Of a stretch of 25,817 nucleotides of DNA, positions 14,123 to 21,825 are shown in pieces (positions within the stretch are counted from its first letter, which is position 1; the number at the start of each line of letters is the position of its first letter). The DNA comes from a virus. Below the pieces are notes generated by a model. It was not told the origin of the DNA. It made no database searches and worked only from the letters and a program-made list of their open reading frames with translations. Location: the IMG/VR virus record IMGVR_UViG_3300044729_001221, positions 1 through 25,817 of that record, one strand, 5' to 3'. The translations under genes were made by a program, and so were the position numbers.

Positions 14123-14497
14123 ATGAATAACGAAGAATTTAACGAAGAAGAAAACTTTGATCCTGTCTTTATTGAAGAAGTCAATGAAGAAGAAGACTTT
14201 GATTTTGTTCTTGAAGTTGTAGACCCTAGTGATTTTCAAAATCAAGGTAAGTTTGCAACTAGGGATCAAAATGGTAATTTGAAGTATTATCACGAACTGG
14301 AAAGAGCTATCCAAGACTTTTTAAGTTACGATGGTTATAGGCTTGATCTTGAAAGTGATGATGCTTATATGTTTATTCATAGAGAAGAATTGCCAGAAGT
14401 AGTTGACTATAAGCCAGGAAGTATTGGATTTGCTAATCCAAGTTCTACTGTTTTTTATCAAGCAAAAATTACTGTAATGATGAAAAGGAAGTTCTAA
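14123..14497 (+). CDS. Acidic hypothetical protein
   Basis: 124 residues. The first 37 are extremely acidic (EEFNEEENFDPVFIEE and on). Then comes a small domain with LKYYHELERAIQDFLSY and a strand pair. The acidic head could mimic nucleic acid, but that is speculation. An AAAGGA SD precedes ATG 14123. It is followed after one base by a 33-residue gene. Confidence 0.7.
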   Translation: MNNEEFNEEENFDPVFIEEVNEEEDFDFVLEVVDPSDFQNQGKFATRDQNGNLKYYHELERAIQDFLSYDGYRLDLESDDAYMFIHREELPEVVDYKPGSIGFANPSSTVFYQAKITVMMKRKF

Positions 14498-14498
14498 T

Positions 14499-14600
14499 AT
14501 GAACATAACAGATTTAATTGTTGATGAAGATGAGTGCAAATGTGAAGAAATGGAACAAGGTCAACCTTGTGTTCATTGTATTGAAACAAAATATGAATAG
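14499..14600 (+). CDS. Tiny cysteine-containing peptide
   Basis: 33 residues with CKC at 13-15 and CVHC at 25-28, again a possible zinc site. The SD, AAGGA within the previous gene's end, is about 12 bases off. The gene lies between two well-supported genes in the same direction with no other use for the space. It is small enough that chance cannot be excluded. Confidence 0.5.
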   Translation: MNITDLIVDEDECKCEEMEQGQPCVHCIETKYE

Positions 14601-14608
14601 GAGTAACA

Positions 14609-14878
14609 ATGAGAGCTAATGTTTATTTAGTTAACGAGAATGTTTATGGGTTTACTAAAACCTGTATGCATTGTAATGAAGATACTGATTTCATTCTTGA
14701 TGAAACTGAGTATCAAAGATTGATTATCAATAACGAATACATTCAAGATGTATTTCCTCTTCTTGGTAAAGAAGAGCGTGAAATGATGATTAGTGGAACA
14801 CATCCAAAATGTTGGATTGAAATGTTTGGTTCTGAAGATGATTATTCAGAATACGAAGAAGGAGAAAACAATGAGTAA
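14609..14878 (+). CDS. Cysteine-containing phage protein (CxxC...HPKCW type)
   Basis: 89 residues. CMHC at 19-22 and, further on, ISGTHPKCWIEMFG form a pattern (CxxC, then SGxHPxCWxxMF) that recurs in small phage proteins of unknown function. The product also has PLLGKEEREMMISG and an acidic tail. A TAGGAG SD sits before ATG 14609. Metal binding is likely. Role unknown. Confidence 0.75.
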   Translation: MRANVYLVNENVYGFTKTCMHCNEDTDFILDETEYQRLIINNEYIQDVFPLLGKEEREMMISGTHPKCWIEMFGSEDDYSEYEEGENNE

Positions 14879-15122
14879 TTTTGAAATTTGTACTTGTGGT
14901 GAGCCGGGCTGTGTTGGAAATATTTTTAAAAATGCTGATACATACTTTAAAGAAATTCCAATTCTATTTATGACTAAGTTCTATAACAAAGTAATGTCAA
15001 TTCACGCAATTGAAGACCATGAAGTATTCCCAGAGCGTGAATGTATTTTTGACGATTACACAGATGATTTGGATTTGGATAATCCAGATTGGCTGCTTTG
15101 GGAATGGGAAATGGCAAAGTAA
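14871..15122 (+). CDS. Hypothetical protein with N-terminal Cys cluster
   Basis: 83 residues from ATG 14871 (GGAG six bases upstream, overlapping the previous stop). C7, C9 and C14 (CTCGEPGC) give a compact metal-binding start; the C-terminus is acidic and Trp-rich (NPDWLLWEWEMAK). No family recognised. Confidence 0.7.
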   Translation: MSNFEICTCGEPGCVGNIFKNADTYFKEIPILFMTKFYNKVMSIHAIEDHEVFPERECIFDDYTDDLDLDNPDWLLWEWEMAK

Positions 15123-15235
15123 TGTACGAATGCTATGTTTGCTTTACGGTTTATGATGAAGAACCTGAAGATTGTATTTGTACAGTTTGCTATGAAGAAA
15201 CTGTTGTAAAAATTAGAAATGGAAGGTATATGTAA
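15122..15235 (+). CDS. Tiny zinc-knuckle peptide
   Basis: 37 residues: CYVC at 4-7 and CICTVC at 18-23, then a short strand. Joined to both neighbours by TAATG overlaps, which supports translation. Two CxxC motifs in so short a peptide suggest a stand-alone zinc knuckle. Confidence 0.6.
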   Translation: MYECYVCFTVYDEEPEDCICTVCYEETVVKIRNGRYM

Positions 15236-15561
15236 TGGGTATTGAATATATGGAACTTGGTTCTACTCCTTATGATGAAGATTGTGCTCAAGTTGGTTCT
15301 GTGGAATACAATAAGTATTCCCGGAAGGAAATGGAAATCTATATTAATCAATTAGATCGTATGTTTCCTGATGCTGAATTGAAAGGCATTGATTTTAAAA
15401 TCAAATGGTTTAATCATGATTTTGGTCGTTATGGTGAAGTTTGTGCTTATTGGAACACAGGCGATGAAATAGCTGATGAATATGTTTATATCATTGAATC
15501 TGATTTACCAAGCAATTGGGATGAACAAGCAAAACAAGAATTGAGTGAGCTTTATGTATAA
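15235..15561 (+). CDS. Hypothetical protein
   Basis: 108 acidic residues starting MGIEYMELGSTPYDEDCAQV. FKIKWFNHDFGRYGEV reads as a beta strand pair, so an alpha/beta fold is likely. The SD is GGAAGG ahead of the TAATG junction. Similar small acidic alpha/beta proteins are frequent in actinophages, but I cannot name this one. Confidence 0.75.
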   Translation: MGIEYMELGSTPYDEDCAQVGSVEYNKYSRKEMEIYINQLDRMFPDAELKGIDFKIKWFNHDFGRYGEVCAYWNTGDEIADEYVYIIESDLPSNWDEQAKQELSELYV

Positions 15562-16237
15562 AGGTAAAACTATTACTGAACTTGCTAAAGACGGTTTAGC
15601 GAGACCTCAAGACTTTGGTTATTGGGGCCCAGAAGATATGTTTAAAACTTGGGGTTTTTGTGGTATTGATAATACACATCAAAGCCTTTTGGAAAAATCA
15701 AATTTTGAATGTATCACAAGGGATTTGATGAAACTTCATCCTGAAGATTTTAGAATTGAAACTTATAGACATTGGGCTGTCGGTTCAATTGACAGATTAG
15801 TTTGTCGAATCTTAAAGAGTGAAAGTGAGATTACATATGATAATGTAACTCAAGCTTTTATTGTAACTATGGGAATTCTTGATTCTCTCGATGATTATTG
15901 TATTTATGATGAAACTCATTATTACAATATGGAATATGATGAGTGTGTTGAGATTATTAAAGATCTGGATGAACATCTTGATATTATGATTAATAAGAGT
16001 AATGATGATTGGGCTGAAAGCATTTATCATGAATTAACTCGAAATCTTAATATTGAGTTTTGTCCTGATGCTGATGCTTATCCAAAAGATAATGACATTA
16101 TTGAAGCTGTCTATAATCTTCAACTTTGGAATAAGGAAGCAATAGATAAATGGAATGAATGGACAGACCAAAATGGTTTAGAAAGAGTTCCTGTAAGAGT
16201 AATAAGTCCAAATCAATTAAAACTATTTGAGGAGTAA
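15554..16237 (+). CDS. Conserved-type phage protein of unknown function
   Basis: 227 residues from ATG 15554 (GTG 15545 is an alternative). WGFCGIDNTHQSLLEKSNFE at about 33-52 and YRHWAVGSIDRLVCRI at about 71-86 resemble a protein common in actinobacteriophages. In those proteins a WGFxG motif is followed by a HWAxGxxE/D-like motif and an acidic helical half. No catalytic role is known to me. It overlaps the previous stop. Confidence 0.75.
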   Translation: MYKGKTITELAKDGLARPQDFGYWGPEDMFKTWGFCGIDNTHQSLLEKSNFECITRDLMKLHPEDFRIETYRHWAVGSIDRLVCRILKSESEITYDNVTQAFIVTMGILDSLDDYCIYDETHYYNMEYDECVEIIKDLDEHLDIMINKSNDDWAESIYHELTRNLNIEFCPDADAYPKDNDIIEAVYNLQLWNKEAIDKWNEWTDQNGLERVPVRVISPNQLKLFEE

Positions 16238-16239
16238 AA

Positions 16240-16524
16240 ATGAACCACTATGAAGAATACATGAAGCATGTTGAAGAAAATCCAAGTAAGTATGAAGAAA
16301 TTGATGCTGCTTTTGATTCTTTAACAAGAAATATTAATGATCTATCTAAGCCAATAAGTGATGATTATGAATACGGTGATGAATGGGATTGGGATAGAAA
16401 TGACCGTTCACAATATTGTATTCATGGAACTTTTATTGGATCTTGGTGGGGGCCAGATATTTTATGTGGAAGATGTGAAATGGGCGAAGGCTCAGATAAT
16501 AATGAAGAAGATGATGAATTTTAA
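16240..16524 (+). CDS. Small zinc-binding protein (CxHGTFxG...CGRCE type)
   Basis: 94 residues. YCIHGTFIGSWWGPDILCGR, followed by CE, gives Cys, His and the CxxC pair of a small zinc-binding motif that I associate with a recurrent actinophage family. The N-terminal half is an acidic helix, and the tail is acidic. TTTGAGGAGT SD. Overlaps the next gene (TAATG). Confidence 0.75.
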   Translation: MNHYEEYMKHVEENPSKYEEIDAAFDSLTRNINDLSKPISDDYEYGDEWDWDRNDRSQYCIHGTFIGSWWGPDILCGRCEMGEGSDNNEEDDEF

Positions 16525-16700
16525 TGGATAAAGAACAATTAATAGATGAACTTCAAAATGTCCTTATTGGTATGGATGTTCCAAACCAAAGAAAAAAGGA
16601 TATTGGATGGCTCAATCGTAATCTAGCAATTAATAATCAAGATCACCCAAACTTTTTAAAAGCGGTTTGGATTCTTAAACAACTAAACAAGGAAAAATAA
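16524..16700 (+). CDS. Small hypothetical protein
   Basis: 58 residues, helical (LIDELQNVLIGMDVPNQ, then NFLKAVWILKQLNK). Start shares a base with the previous TAA. No motif recognised. Confidence 0.62.
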   Translation: MDKEQLIDELQNVLIGMDVPNQRKKDIGWLNRNLAINNQDHPNFLKAVWILKQLNKEK

Positions 16701-16701
16701 A

Positions 16702-16839
16702 ATGGAAGAACAAAATAACGATACAGCACTTTTTAGTGCAACAATGGTGCTTACAGCATATGTTGATGAGCAAGGAAATGTTAAATATGTAAAGTCATCT
16801 TGGGATGACCTTTTCAAGAAAGAAGAAGACAATGCCTAA
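16702..16839 (+). CDS. Small hypothetical protein
   Basis: 45 residues. A predicted beta hairpin (FSATMVLTAYVDEQGNVKYV) is followed by an acidic/basic helix, WDDLFKKEEDNA. An AAGGA SD lies nine to ten bases upstream. Its end overlaps the Api92-like gene start by eight bases. It could be a small chaperone or inhibitor coupled to that gene, without direct evidence. Confidence 0.6.
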   Translation: MEEQNNDTALFSATMVLTAYVDEQGNVKYVKSSWDDLFKKEEDNA

Positions 16840-17374
16840 TTGGTGCGAAAATCATTTGACTATCTATGGCAAAAAAGAAGATATGGACAAATTCATTTCT
16901 GTTATTAAAGCAGGTGAAGAAGAATATCAATTATTAGAAAAACTTTATCCAACTCCTGAAGAGTTGATGATTGGTGATGTTTCATTTACAGTTGATGAAA
17001 TCCAAAAAGCCAATTTTGAAAAGTTTGGCTATAAGAGCTGGTATGACTGGCGAATTAGTAAATGGGGAACTAAATGGCCGGAGACAGATTTATTTGTTCA
17101 ACAAGAATATACAAATCGTCGAGATGATAAAGCAGAAATTGCTTTTGGTTTCAATACAGCTTGGTCACCACCTATTGAAGCATTTGAAAAAATTAGTGCT
17201 GATTATCCAAACATTCTTTTCTGTCTTTATTATGAAGAACCAGGAATGGGCTTTTGCGGAAAGAATATTTGGTTTGATGGTGAATGCAAAGAAGAGTACC
17301 AATCTGAACTGATTCAAAACTATTTTGAAGAAGATTACCTTTTTGAAACCTATAGCGAAGAAGCTAAAGCGTAG
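16832..17374 (+). CDS. Api92-like (DUF1281 family) protein
   Basis: 180 residues. It starts MPNWCENHLTIYG, continues with FGYKSWYDWRISKWGTKWPE and then FGFNTAWSPPIEAFEKIS. These are hallmark blocks of the Api92-like family with a ferredoxin-like domain (DUF1281), found in phages and plasmids. The function is unknown; the fold and conservation suggest a small-molecule or RNA-related role. ATG 16832 is set by the conserved MPNWC start, so the longer 16805 frame is rejected. Confidence 0.88.
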   Translation: MPNWCENHLTIYGKKEDMDKFISVIKAGEEEYQLLEKLYPTPEELMIGDVSFTVDEIQKANFEKFGYKSWYDWRISKWGTKWPETDLFVQQEYTNRRDDKAEIAFGFNTAWSPPIEAFEKISADYPNILFCLYYEEPGMGFCGKNIWFDGECKEEYQSELIQNYFEEDYLFETYSEEAKA

Positions 17375-17390
17375 ATACTCAAAATCTACA

Positions 17391-17419
17391 AACAATAAAA
17401 CAAAAACAACGGGCGTAAG
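17391..17419 (+). promoter_or_regulatory. Leader element shared with 22760-22782
   Basis: AACAATAAAACAA (17391-17403), then CAACGGGCGTAAG (17407-17419). The same blocks recur upstream of the gene at 22795. Here GGC-GTAA-GCC forms a hairpin with a GNRA-type loop. Preceded by GATACT at 17374, a possible -10 box. Confidence 0.5.
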
Positions 17420-17446
17420 CCTAATCTAAACGAAAGTAACAAAACA

Positions 17447-17872
17447 ATGGAAAACGAACTTTTTGACACAATCTTTGATTTGTCAATGACAAATCCTGAA
17501 ATCACAAATGCAAAAGCATACGGTTTCAATAAGACTGATGATGGGGTGACTTCAAAATTAATCATGAACGCATCAGATATCTATGAAATGATCGATCACC
17601 TTAATGATGACAAATCATTTCATATTTACAACTATCTTAGCCTTGTAGCAACAGGTTGGGCTGCACCTTTAAAAAATGGTGAAGTTGATGGTGCGCCTAG
17701 TGAACATCCAGAAAGAAGAAGAGTATCTTTGGTAATTCTTGCTGATGTTGATAATAAGAGTATCTTGGGCAGTGTACTTCAGTTTGAAGGTGAAGAAGAA
17801 GAAAAATTGTATGATTACAATACAGCAACAGGAACTCTTGCTGATGCTTTTAGTTCAATCTTCGAGGATTAA
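17447..17872 (+). CDS. Conserved-type actinophage protein of unknown function
   Basis: 141 residues. SLVATGWAAPLKNGEVDGAP followed by PSEHPERRRVSLVILADVDN resembles a recurrent actinophage protein. The family has no assigned function. The long leader before it contains the shared element at 17391-17419. SD is weak (GAAAG). Confidence 0.78.
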   Translation: MENELFDTIFDLSMTNPEITNAKAYGFNKTDDGVTSKLIMNASDIYEMIDHLNDDKSFHIYNYLSLVATGWAAPLKNGEVDGAPSEHPERRRVSLVILADVDNKSILGSVLQFEGEEEEKLYDYNTATGTLADAFSSIFED

Positions 17873-17875
17873 TTA

Positions 17876-18220
17876 ATGTTCTCGATGGATGATTTCAATA
17901 AAGATAAAGATTATTACGAAAATTTCAAAAGTGTTGATAATTTAGGTGAGTTTCCAACATATCTTATGTTGGTAACTCATAAACTCAAAGAAATAAATCT
18001 TGATGAAACTACAAAGAGTGGTCATGAATTGATGATGAAAATCTTCAATATGACAGGACTTAGCCTTATAGATGAAAATGAGCAAGCACTAAATGTAGTT
18101 ATGGCTTTGATTTCTCATATTTATGCAATGATTCTGTTTTTTGAAAATCAAGATTCTTACTTTGAATATTTTGATAATACCGTAATCTATCCAATGATAA
18201 ATGGAGGTAAAGATATCTAA
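17876..18220 (+). CDS. Hypothetical helical protein
   Basis: 114 residues, start ATG 17876 with GAGGA upstream (ATG 17885 is possible). Helical; a hydrophobic helix, ALNVVMALISHIYAMILFFE, at about 75-94 could span a membrane or be a core helix. Overlaps the WhiB start by TAATG. Confidence 0.7.
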   Translation: MFSMDDFNKDKDYYENFKSVDNLGEFPTYLMLVTHKLKEINLDETTKSGHELMMKIFNMTGLSLIDENEQALNVVMALISHIYAMILFFENQDSYFEYFDNTVIYPMINGGKDI

Positions 18221-18546
18221 TGGATTGGATTGATAAAGCAGCTTGTAAAAACATTTCATCAGAGATATTTTATCCAGATGGGATTGATAAAGCAGTTGAT
18301 GCAAAGAGAGAGGCTTCTGCAAAAATTATTTGTAAACAATGTCCAGTTGCTGCTGAATGTTTAATGCATGCAATTACAAATGAAGAAAAATATGGAGTAT
18401 GGGGTTCTTTTGCACCAAAAGAAAGAACGAGTATTCTCTCTTTATTTTCATATGAATATATAAATGTCGATTTATGTAGAGCAATTGTTAACATAGAAGT
18501 TAAGCATATCAAAGCAAAAGTCTTAAGAAATGAGTTTACTTACTAA
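18220..18546 (+). CDS. whiB-like: WhiB-family iron-sulfur transcription regulator
   Basis: 108 residues. Four cluster cysteines at C9, C38, C41 and C47 have the WhiB spacing (C...CxxCxxxxxC). GVWGSFAPKER at 59-69 is the family's turn motif, with Ser where GG is usual. WhiB proteins bind a 4Fe-4S cluster and the host sigma factor to alter transcription. They are confined to Actinobacteria and their phages, so this sets the host phylum. In mycobacteriophage TM4, WhiBTM4 represses host WhiB2 and excludes superinfection. A similar host-control role here is inference. Unusually, the basic C-terminal tail is short. Confidence 0.92.
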   Translation: MDWIDKAACKNISSEIFYPDGIDKAVDAKREASAKIICKQCPVAAECLMHAITNEEKYGVWGSFAPKERTSILSLFSYEYINVDLCRAIVNIEVKHIKAKVLRNEFTY

Positions 18547-18713
18547 TGGAAAAAGATGTAGGTCTTTCTTTTAATTCAACAATAACCGTTGAAGAAGCAA
18601 GAAAGAAATTGCGTGTTCCTTTTCAATCTGAGAATCAGAAGATTGATGTTGAGATTAAAAAGTCTTTCATTGATAAAATAGTAGGAAGGATGTTTAAAAA
18701 AGATGGAGCGTAA
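18546..18713 (+). CDS. Small basic hypothetical protein
   Basis: 55 residues. TITVEEARKKLRVPFQSENQ, then a basic helix, IKKSFIDKIVGRMFKKDGA. TAATG overlap with WhiB. Function unknown; DNA- or RNA-binding is possible from charge. Confidence 0.6.
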   Translation: MEKDVGLSFNSTITVEEARKKLRVPFQSENQKIDVEIKKSFIDKIVGRMFKKDGA

Positions 18714-18717
18714 AGCG

Positions 18718-19143
18718 ATGGTCTTGATAAACAAATATAGGAATGCTTATTTAGTTGCACAACACGAAGGGTCTTATGCTTTAAATATAAAGTATTATGC
18801 CCATCGTCATTATATGTCAGATGAAGATTTTTCTGAAGCATATGACATTGCGAAGAAAGCATTCTTTGATAAAGTTGAATTCATAATTGCACATTATGGA
18901 TTTAAAGATTTTTCCGTTGAAGGAAGAAGTGGTGGTTGGCTAAAGCCAATGACTGAAACAAACAAAACAGTTCAAACTGTGTTCGATGATTATCTTACTT
19001 TTGAAGAATATCTTGTTCAAGATAAGATCTATCATATGTTTGAAATGATAAAAGAACAACAAAGAGGTATTAAAAACATTCTTGAGTATTCAGAAACTCT
19101 GGATGATTTTATTCAAAACATAGAAAGTTATGAGGAAATATGA
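18718..19143 (+). CDS. Hypothetical protein
   Basis: 141 residues from ATG 18718 (TGGAG eight bases upstream). ATG 18703, five codons earlier, is an alternative, with a worse-placed AAGGA. NKYRNAYLVAQHEGSYALNI and YYAHRHYMSDED are followed by SVEGRSGGWLKP. The last resembles a motif in recurrent actinophage proteins. It ends in an ATGA overlap with the next gene. Confidence 0.72.
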   Translation: MVLINKYRNAYLVAQHEGSYALNIKYYAHRHYMSDEDFSEAYDIAKKAFFDKVEFIIAHYGFKDFSVEGRSGGWLKPMTETNKTVQTVFDDYLTFEEYLVQDKIYHMFEMIKEQQRGIKNILEYSETLDDFIQNIESYEEI

Positions 19144-19499
19144 GCACAACAGAGAAAAAGACTTGCGCTGAGCTTGTCTATGAGAAAATGCTTGATAGAA
19201 GCGTTCAGATTGAAGAGCTGAATGACATTATTGAAGACATTGAATCTGATGGTGATAAAGTATCAGAGGCTGTGGAAGAACTTAATAATCTTGCATTAGA
19301 GATTAGTTCTTTTAAGGTTATTAAAATTCTTTTATCAACAGGCGGTCCTGCCGATTGGCTTGAGGCAAAAATTGATGATGATGGTGAGCTTTTTCAATTG
19401 ACTTATCATTATTCTGATTGGTTTGACCACGCAGAAGTAAATGTCCCAATTAATTCATATCTTTGGGATTATGCAACAACTATCATTGACACTGAATAA
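19140..19499 (+). CDS. Conserved-type phage protein (LSTGGPAD motif)
   Basis: 119 residues. The central KILLSTGGPADWLEAKID, followed by YHYSDWFDHAEV, is a block seen in many actinophage proteins of unknown function. The N-terminus is an acidic helix, and no catalytic residues are apparent. ATGA overlap upstream. Confidence 0.75.
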   Translation: MSTTEKKTCAELVYEKMLDRSVQIEELNDIIEDIESDGDKVSEAVEELNNLALEISSFKVIKILLSTGGPADWLEAKIDDDGELFQLTYHYSDWFDHAEVNVPINSYLWDYATTIIDTE

Positions 19500-19516
19500 T
19501 AAGAAAGAGAAATAAA

Positions 19517-20107
19517 ATGGAATTAGAAAATGTAAGCATTAAGCTTTCACAAACTGCATTGTCAGAAATTATCGATACGGTTGCTGATGCAATCAAAGAT
19601 AATATCAGTGATTCAATCACTGAGGGGATCAAAGAAGATCTTAAAGATGACATTATGCAAGAACTTGATATCACAGATGATATTAGATCCTATATGTCAG
19701 ATTGGTTTGACCTTGATGATTATCTACAGCATGTAGATTTGGATTCATATATTGATAAGCCAGATGTTGAAGATGAAATTCAAACAATGCTTCACAATTA
19801 TAGTCCACTTTCAGATTGTACTACTGCTAAAGCTGCAACTGAGGCTATGCGTGATGCATTGAGATACTTCTTGCTTAAAGATAATGAGATTGTCGAAGAC
19901 ATTGCAAAAGCTTTAGAGCGCCGTAATAAAAGACAACTAGAGTCAGAAATTCGTGATTCAATCATTGAACAAACAAGAGAAGTCATGCGTGAAAGTTTGC
20001 GTCATGAGTTCATTAATGAACTTAACGAATACTCTAATGCTGTTAAGAAAGCAGAAGAAATCGTTAATCTCAACAACCAGACAACCAATTGGATTGTCAA
20101 TCAATAA
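19517..20107 (+). CDS. Long acidic helical hypothetical protein
   Basis: 196 residues, almost entirely helical. The N-terminal half is acidic and repeatedly uses DxI/DxL; a basic helical block (RRNKRQLESEIRDSI) follows near 137-151. Elongated helical proteins of this kind in phages often act as structural or scaffold-like adaptors, but no family is recognised. It is followed by a stable hairpin. Confidence 0.72.
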   Translation: MELENVSIKLSQTALSEIIDTVADAIKDNISDSITEGIKEDLKDDIMQELDITDDIRSYMSDWFDLDDYLQHVDLDSYIDKPDVEDEIQTMLHNYSPLSDCTTAKAATEAMRDALRYFLLKDNEIVEDIAKALERRNKRQLESEIRDSIIEQTREVMRESLRHEFINELNEYSNAVKKAEEIVNLNNQTTNWIVNQ

Positions 20108-20120
20108 ATAAAAATTGATG

Positions 20121-20151
20121 TGAGGGGATGGAAGATAATTCTATCCCCTCA
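20121..20151 (+). other. Stable hairpin without U-tract between genes
   Basis: TGAGGGGAT (20121-20129) pairs with ATCCCCTCA (20143-20151). The stem can continue through G-U and GAA/TTC, giving about 13 pairs around GATAA. No run of T follows, so it is unlikely to be an intrinsic terminator. It may stabilise or process the mRNA or regulate the next gene. Confidence 0.65.
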
Positions 20152-20176
20152 TGTCGTTAATCAAGAAAGAAAAATT

Positions 20177-21634
20177 ATGAAATATATTAAAGTAACAAAT
20201 AGTGCAAATAATGTAAATCGTCTTAAACTTGAGAAACTTGGTTTTTCTACAAAGCGAGATGATGTAAATACAATTGGTCAATTTGGTTCTGGTATTAAGT
20301 TTGCTCCAATTGCTGCTGCTCGAAAAGGTATTGAGTTTATATTTGTTGGTCAAGATGATAAAGGCCCATATACTTTAGAGTATGTCATTCGAGAAGAAGA
20401 AGATATTTCATCAATCTTCTATAAGTATGAAGATTATGAGAAGCCATCTTCTTTTACTGCTGAAGCAGGAATTTTATCTTGGGAGTCTGATTTTCAGATT
20501 TATCGTGAAGTAATTGCTAATGCAATCGACGAGGCTAAGATTTCTGGAACTGAATGGAATGCGGAAATTGTTGATGTTGAAAAGATTATCCCGGTTGAAG
20601 GTGAGTTTTCTGTTTATCTATCAGCAACTGAATCTCTATCACATATTCATGATAATTTTGATAAGTATTTCTCTGTTAATAGAAATCCAATCTTCATTGA
20701 TTCTTCTGGAAATAAAATCTATGAACCCATTGATCCAAATGTATTCAGAGTTTATTCTAAAGGCGTTCTTGTATTTTCAGCAGACAATACTTTTAAATCA
20801 TACGCAAGAGAGCAAAGTCTGCCCGGATTCTTTGATTATGAATTAGATTACAATTTAGAATTAAACGAAGAACGAACTGTCAGTAATACTTTCCAAATGA
20901 ATAATTCTGTTGTATCTTTGCTTTCAAAAGCTATGGATAGCAATATTATGAAAGCTGTTTTAGATAATCTCATCAATTCAAGCAGCTTAAACAATTATTA
21001 TGAGAATCAACACATCTCAGAATATTCTTGGAGTTCATATTCGTATTTACAAGATAAAGATCAATTCTTTGACAATTTTATTGAGGTCTTCCCTGAAGGT
21101 ATTCTATTAAGTGCTAAAGAAGCAAATGTAAATATTATTGAATCAACAAGAGTTCGTGGTTATAATCCAATTGTAATTCAACATGATGGTATTTTTAGCT
21201 TTTTGAAAAACATTGGTGCTCCAACATACAATAGTATTCTTGGTGAATATTTCAAATATGATGTAACTAAGGATCTAAGTTTGTATCCAACAATCGTAAG
21301 TTCAATGGCCATCATTAATGATATCTATCCAGAATTTGTTGAAGAAAATGATGGAATTGGGGTTTACTTTGGTGATGATGAAAGAATTCTTGCTGTAACA
21401 ACAAATATTCCTTTTGAAAACGAAACGGAATACACTAAGAAAATTCTTGTAAATCATTCATTTGCTGATGTTGCAAATATTCCACAAATGATTTCTACTC
21501 TTGTTCATGAATGGGATCATAAGAAAAGTGGAATTGGTGATGGTGATTCTATGGGTAGAGAATTTCGTAGTCTTGCTGATGAAAAAATCGGTTATCTGAT
21601 TTATGAACTCTGGAAGGCGAAGAAGAAAAAATAG
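20177..21634 (+). CDS. GHKL ATPase-like protein with C-terminal HExxH metallopeptidase motif
   Basis: 485 residues. The N-terminus has an early glycine box, TIGQFGSGIKFAPIAAARKG at 32-51, and a later N-box-like REVIANAIDEA at 110-120, both as in GHKL (gyrase/Hsp90/histidine kinase) ATPases. The usual order is the reverse, so the fold looks permuted. The C-terminus holds STLVHEWDHK with HEWDH at 444-448, an HExxH zinc motif. A downstream LADEKIGYLIYEL may supply the third ligand. Phage proteins that pair an ATPase-like domain with a peptidase-like end are known to me only as conserved unknowns. The ATG 20177 start is preferred over the frame from 20120, which would read through the upstream hairpin. 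Confidence 0.75.
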   Translation: MKYIKVTNSANNVNRLKLEKLGFSTKRDDVNTIGQFGSGIKFAPIAAARKGIEFIFVGQDDKGPYTLEYVIREEEDISSIFYKYEDYEKPSSFTAEAGILSWESDFQIYREVIANAIDEAKISGTEWNAEIVDVEKIIPVEGEFSVYLSATESLSHIHDNFDKYFSVNRNPIFIDSSGNKIYEPIDPNVFRVYSKGVLVFSADNTFKSYAREQSLPGFFDYELDYNLELNEERTVSNTFQMNNSVVSLLSKAMDSNIMKAVLDNLINSSSLNNYYENQHISEYSWSSYSYLQDKDQFFDNFIEVFPEGILLSAKEANVNIIESTRVRGYNPIVIQHDGIFSFLKNIGAPTYNSILGEYFKYDVTKDLSLYPTIVSSMAIINDIYPEFVEENDGIGVYFGDDERILAVTTNIPFENETEYTKKILVNHSFADVANIPQMISTLVHEWDHKKSGIGDGDSMGREFRSLADEKIGYLIYELWKAKKKK

Positions 21635-21699
21635 CGAAACCCCTCACTTGACTGTCTAGTGGAGTGTAGACTATGGCAAACAATAACAAGGAGTTTGCT

Positions 21700-21825
21700 A
21701 TGGACATGGAACAATATTATCGATTTATGAAATGGACTACCTTTGTAGTATTTTGCATAATCTTTCCTCCGATAGTATTTCTATTGCTTATTGCAATGGT
21801 TATGTTTATGGTAGGAGGTAAGTAA
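21700..21825 (+). CDS. Small single-pass membrane protein
   Basis: 41 residues: a short charged N-terminus, MDMEQYYRFMKW, and then a hydrophobic segment (TTFVVFCIIFPPIVFLLLIA and on). The start ATG 21700 is fixed by AAGGAG with a six-base gap. ATG 21673 in frame has no SD. TAATG overlap with the next gene. Function unknown. Confidence 0.7.
   Translation: MDMEQYYRFMKWTTFVVFCIIFPPIVFLLLIAMVMFMVGGK

Noticed and set aside
21635-21699. Promoter from TTGACT (21648-21653)
   Set aside because: At the expected 17-18-bp spacing the -10 position reads CTATGG or TATGGC, a poor match; only the -35-like hexamer is good.
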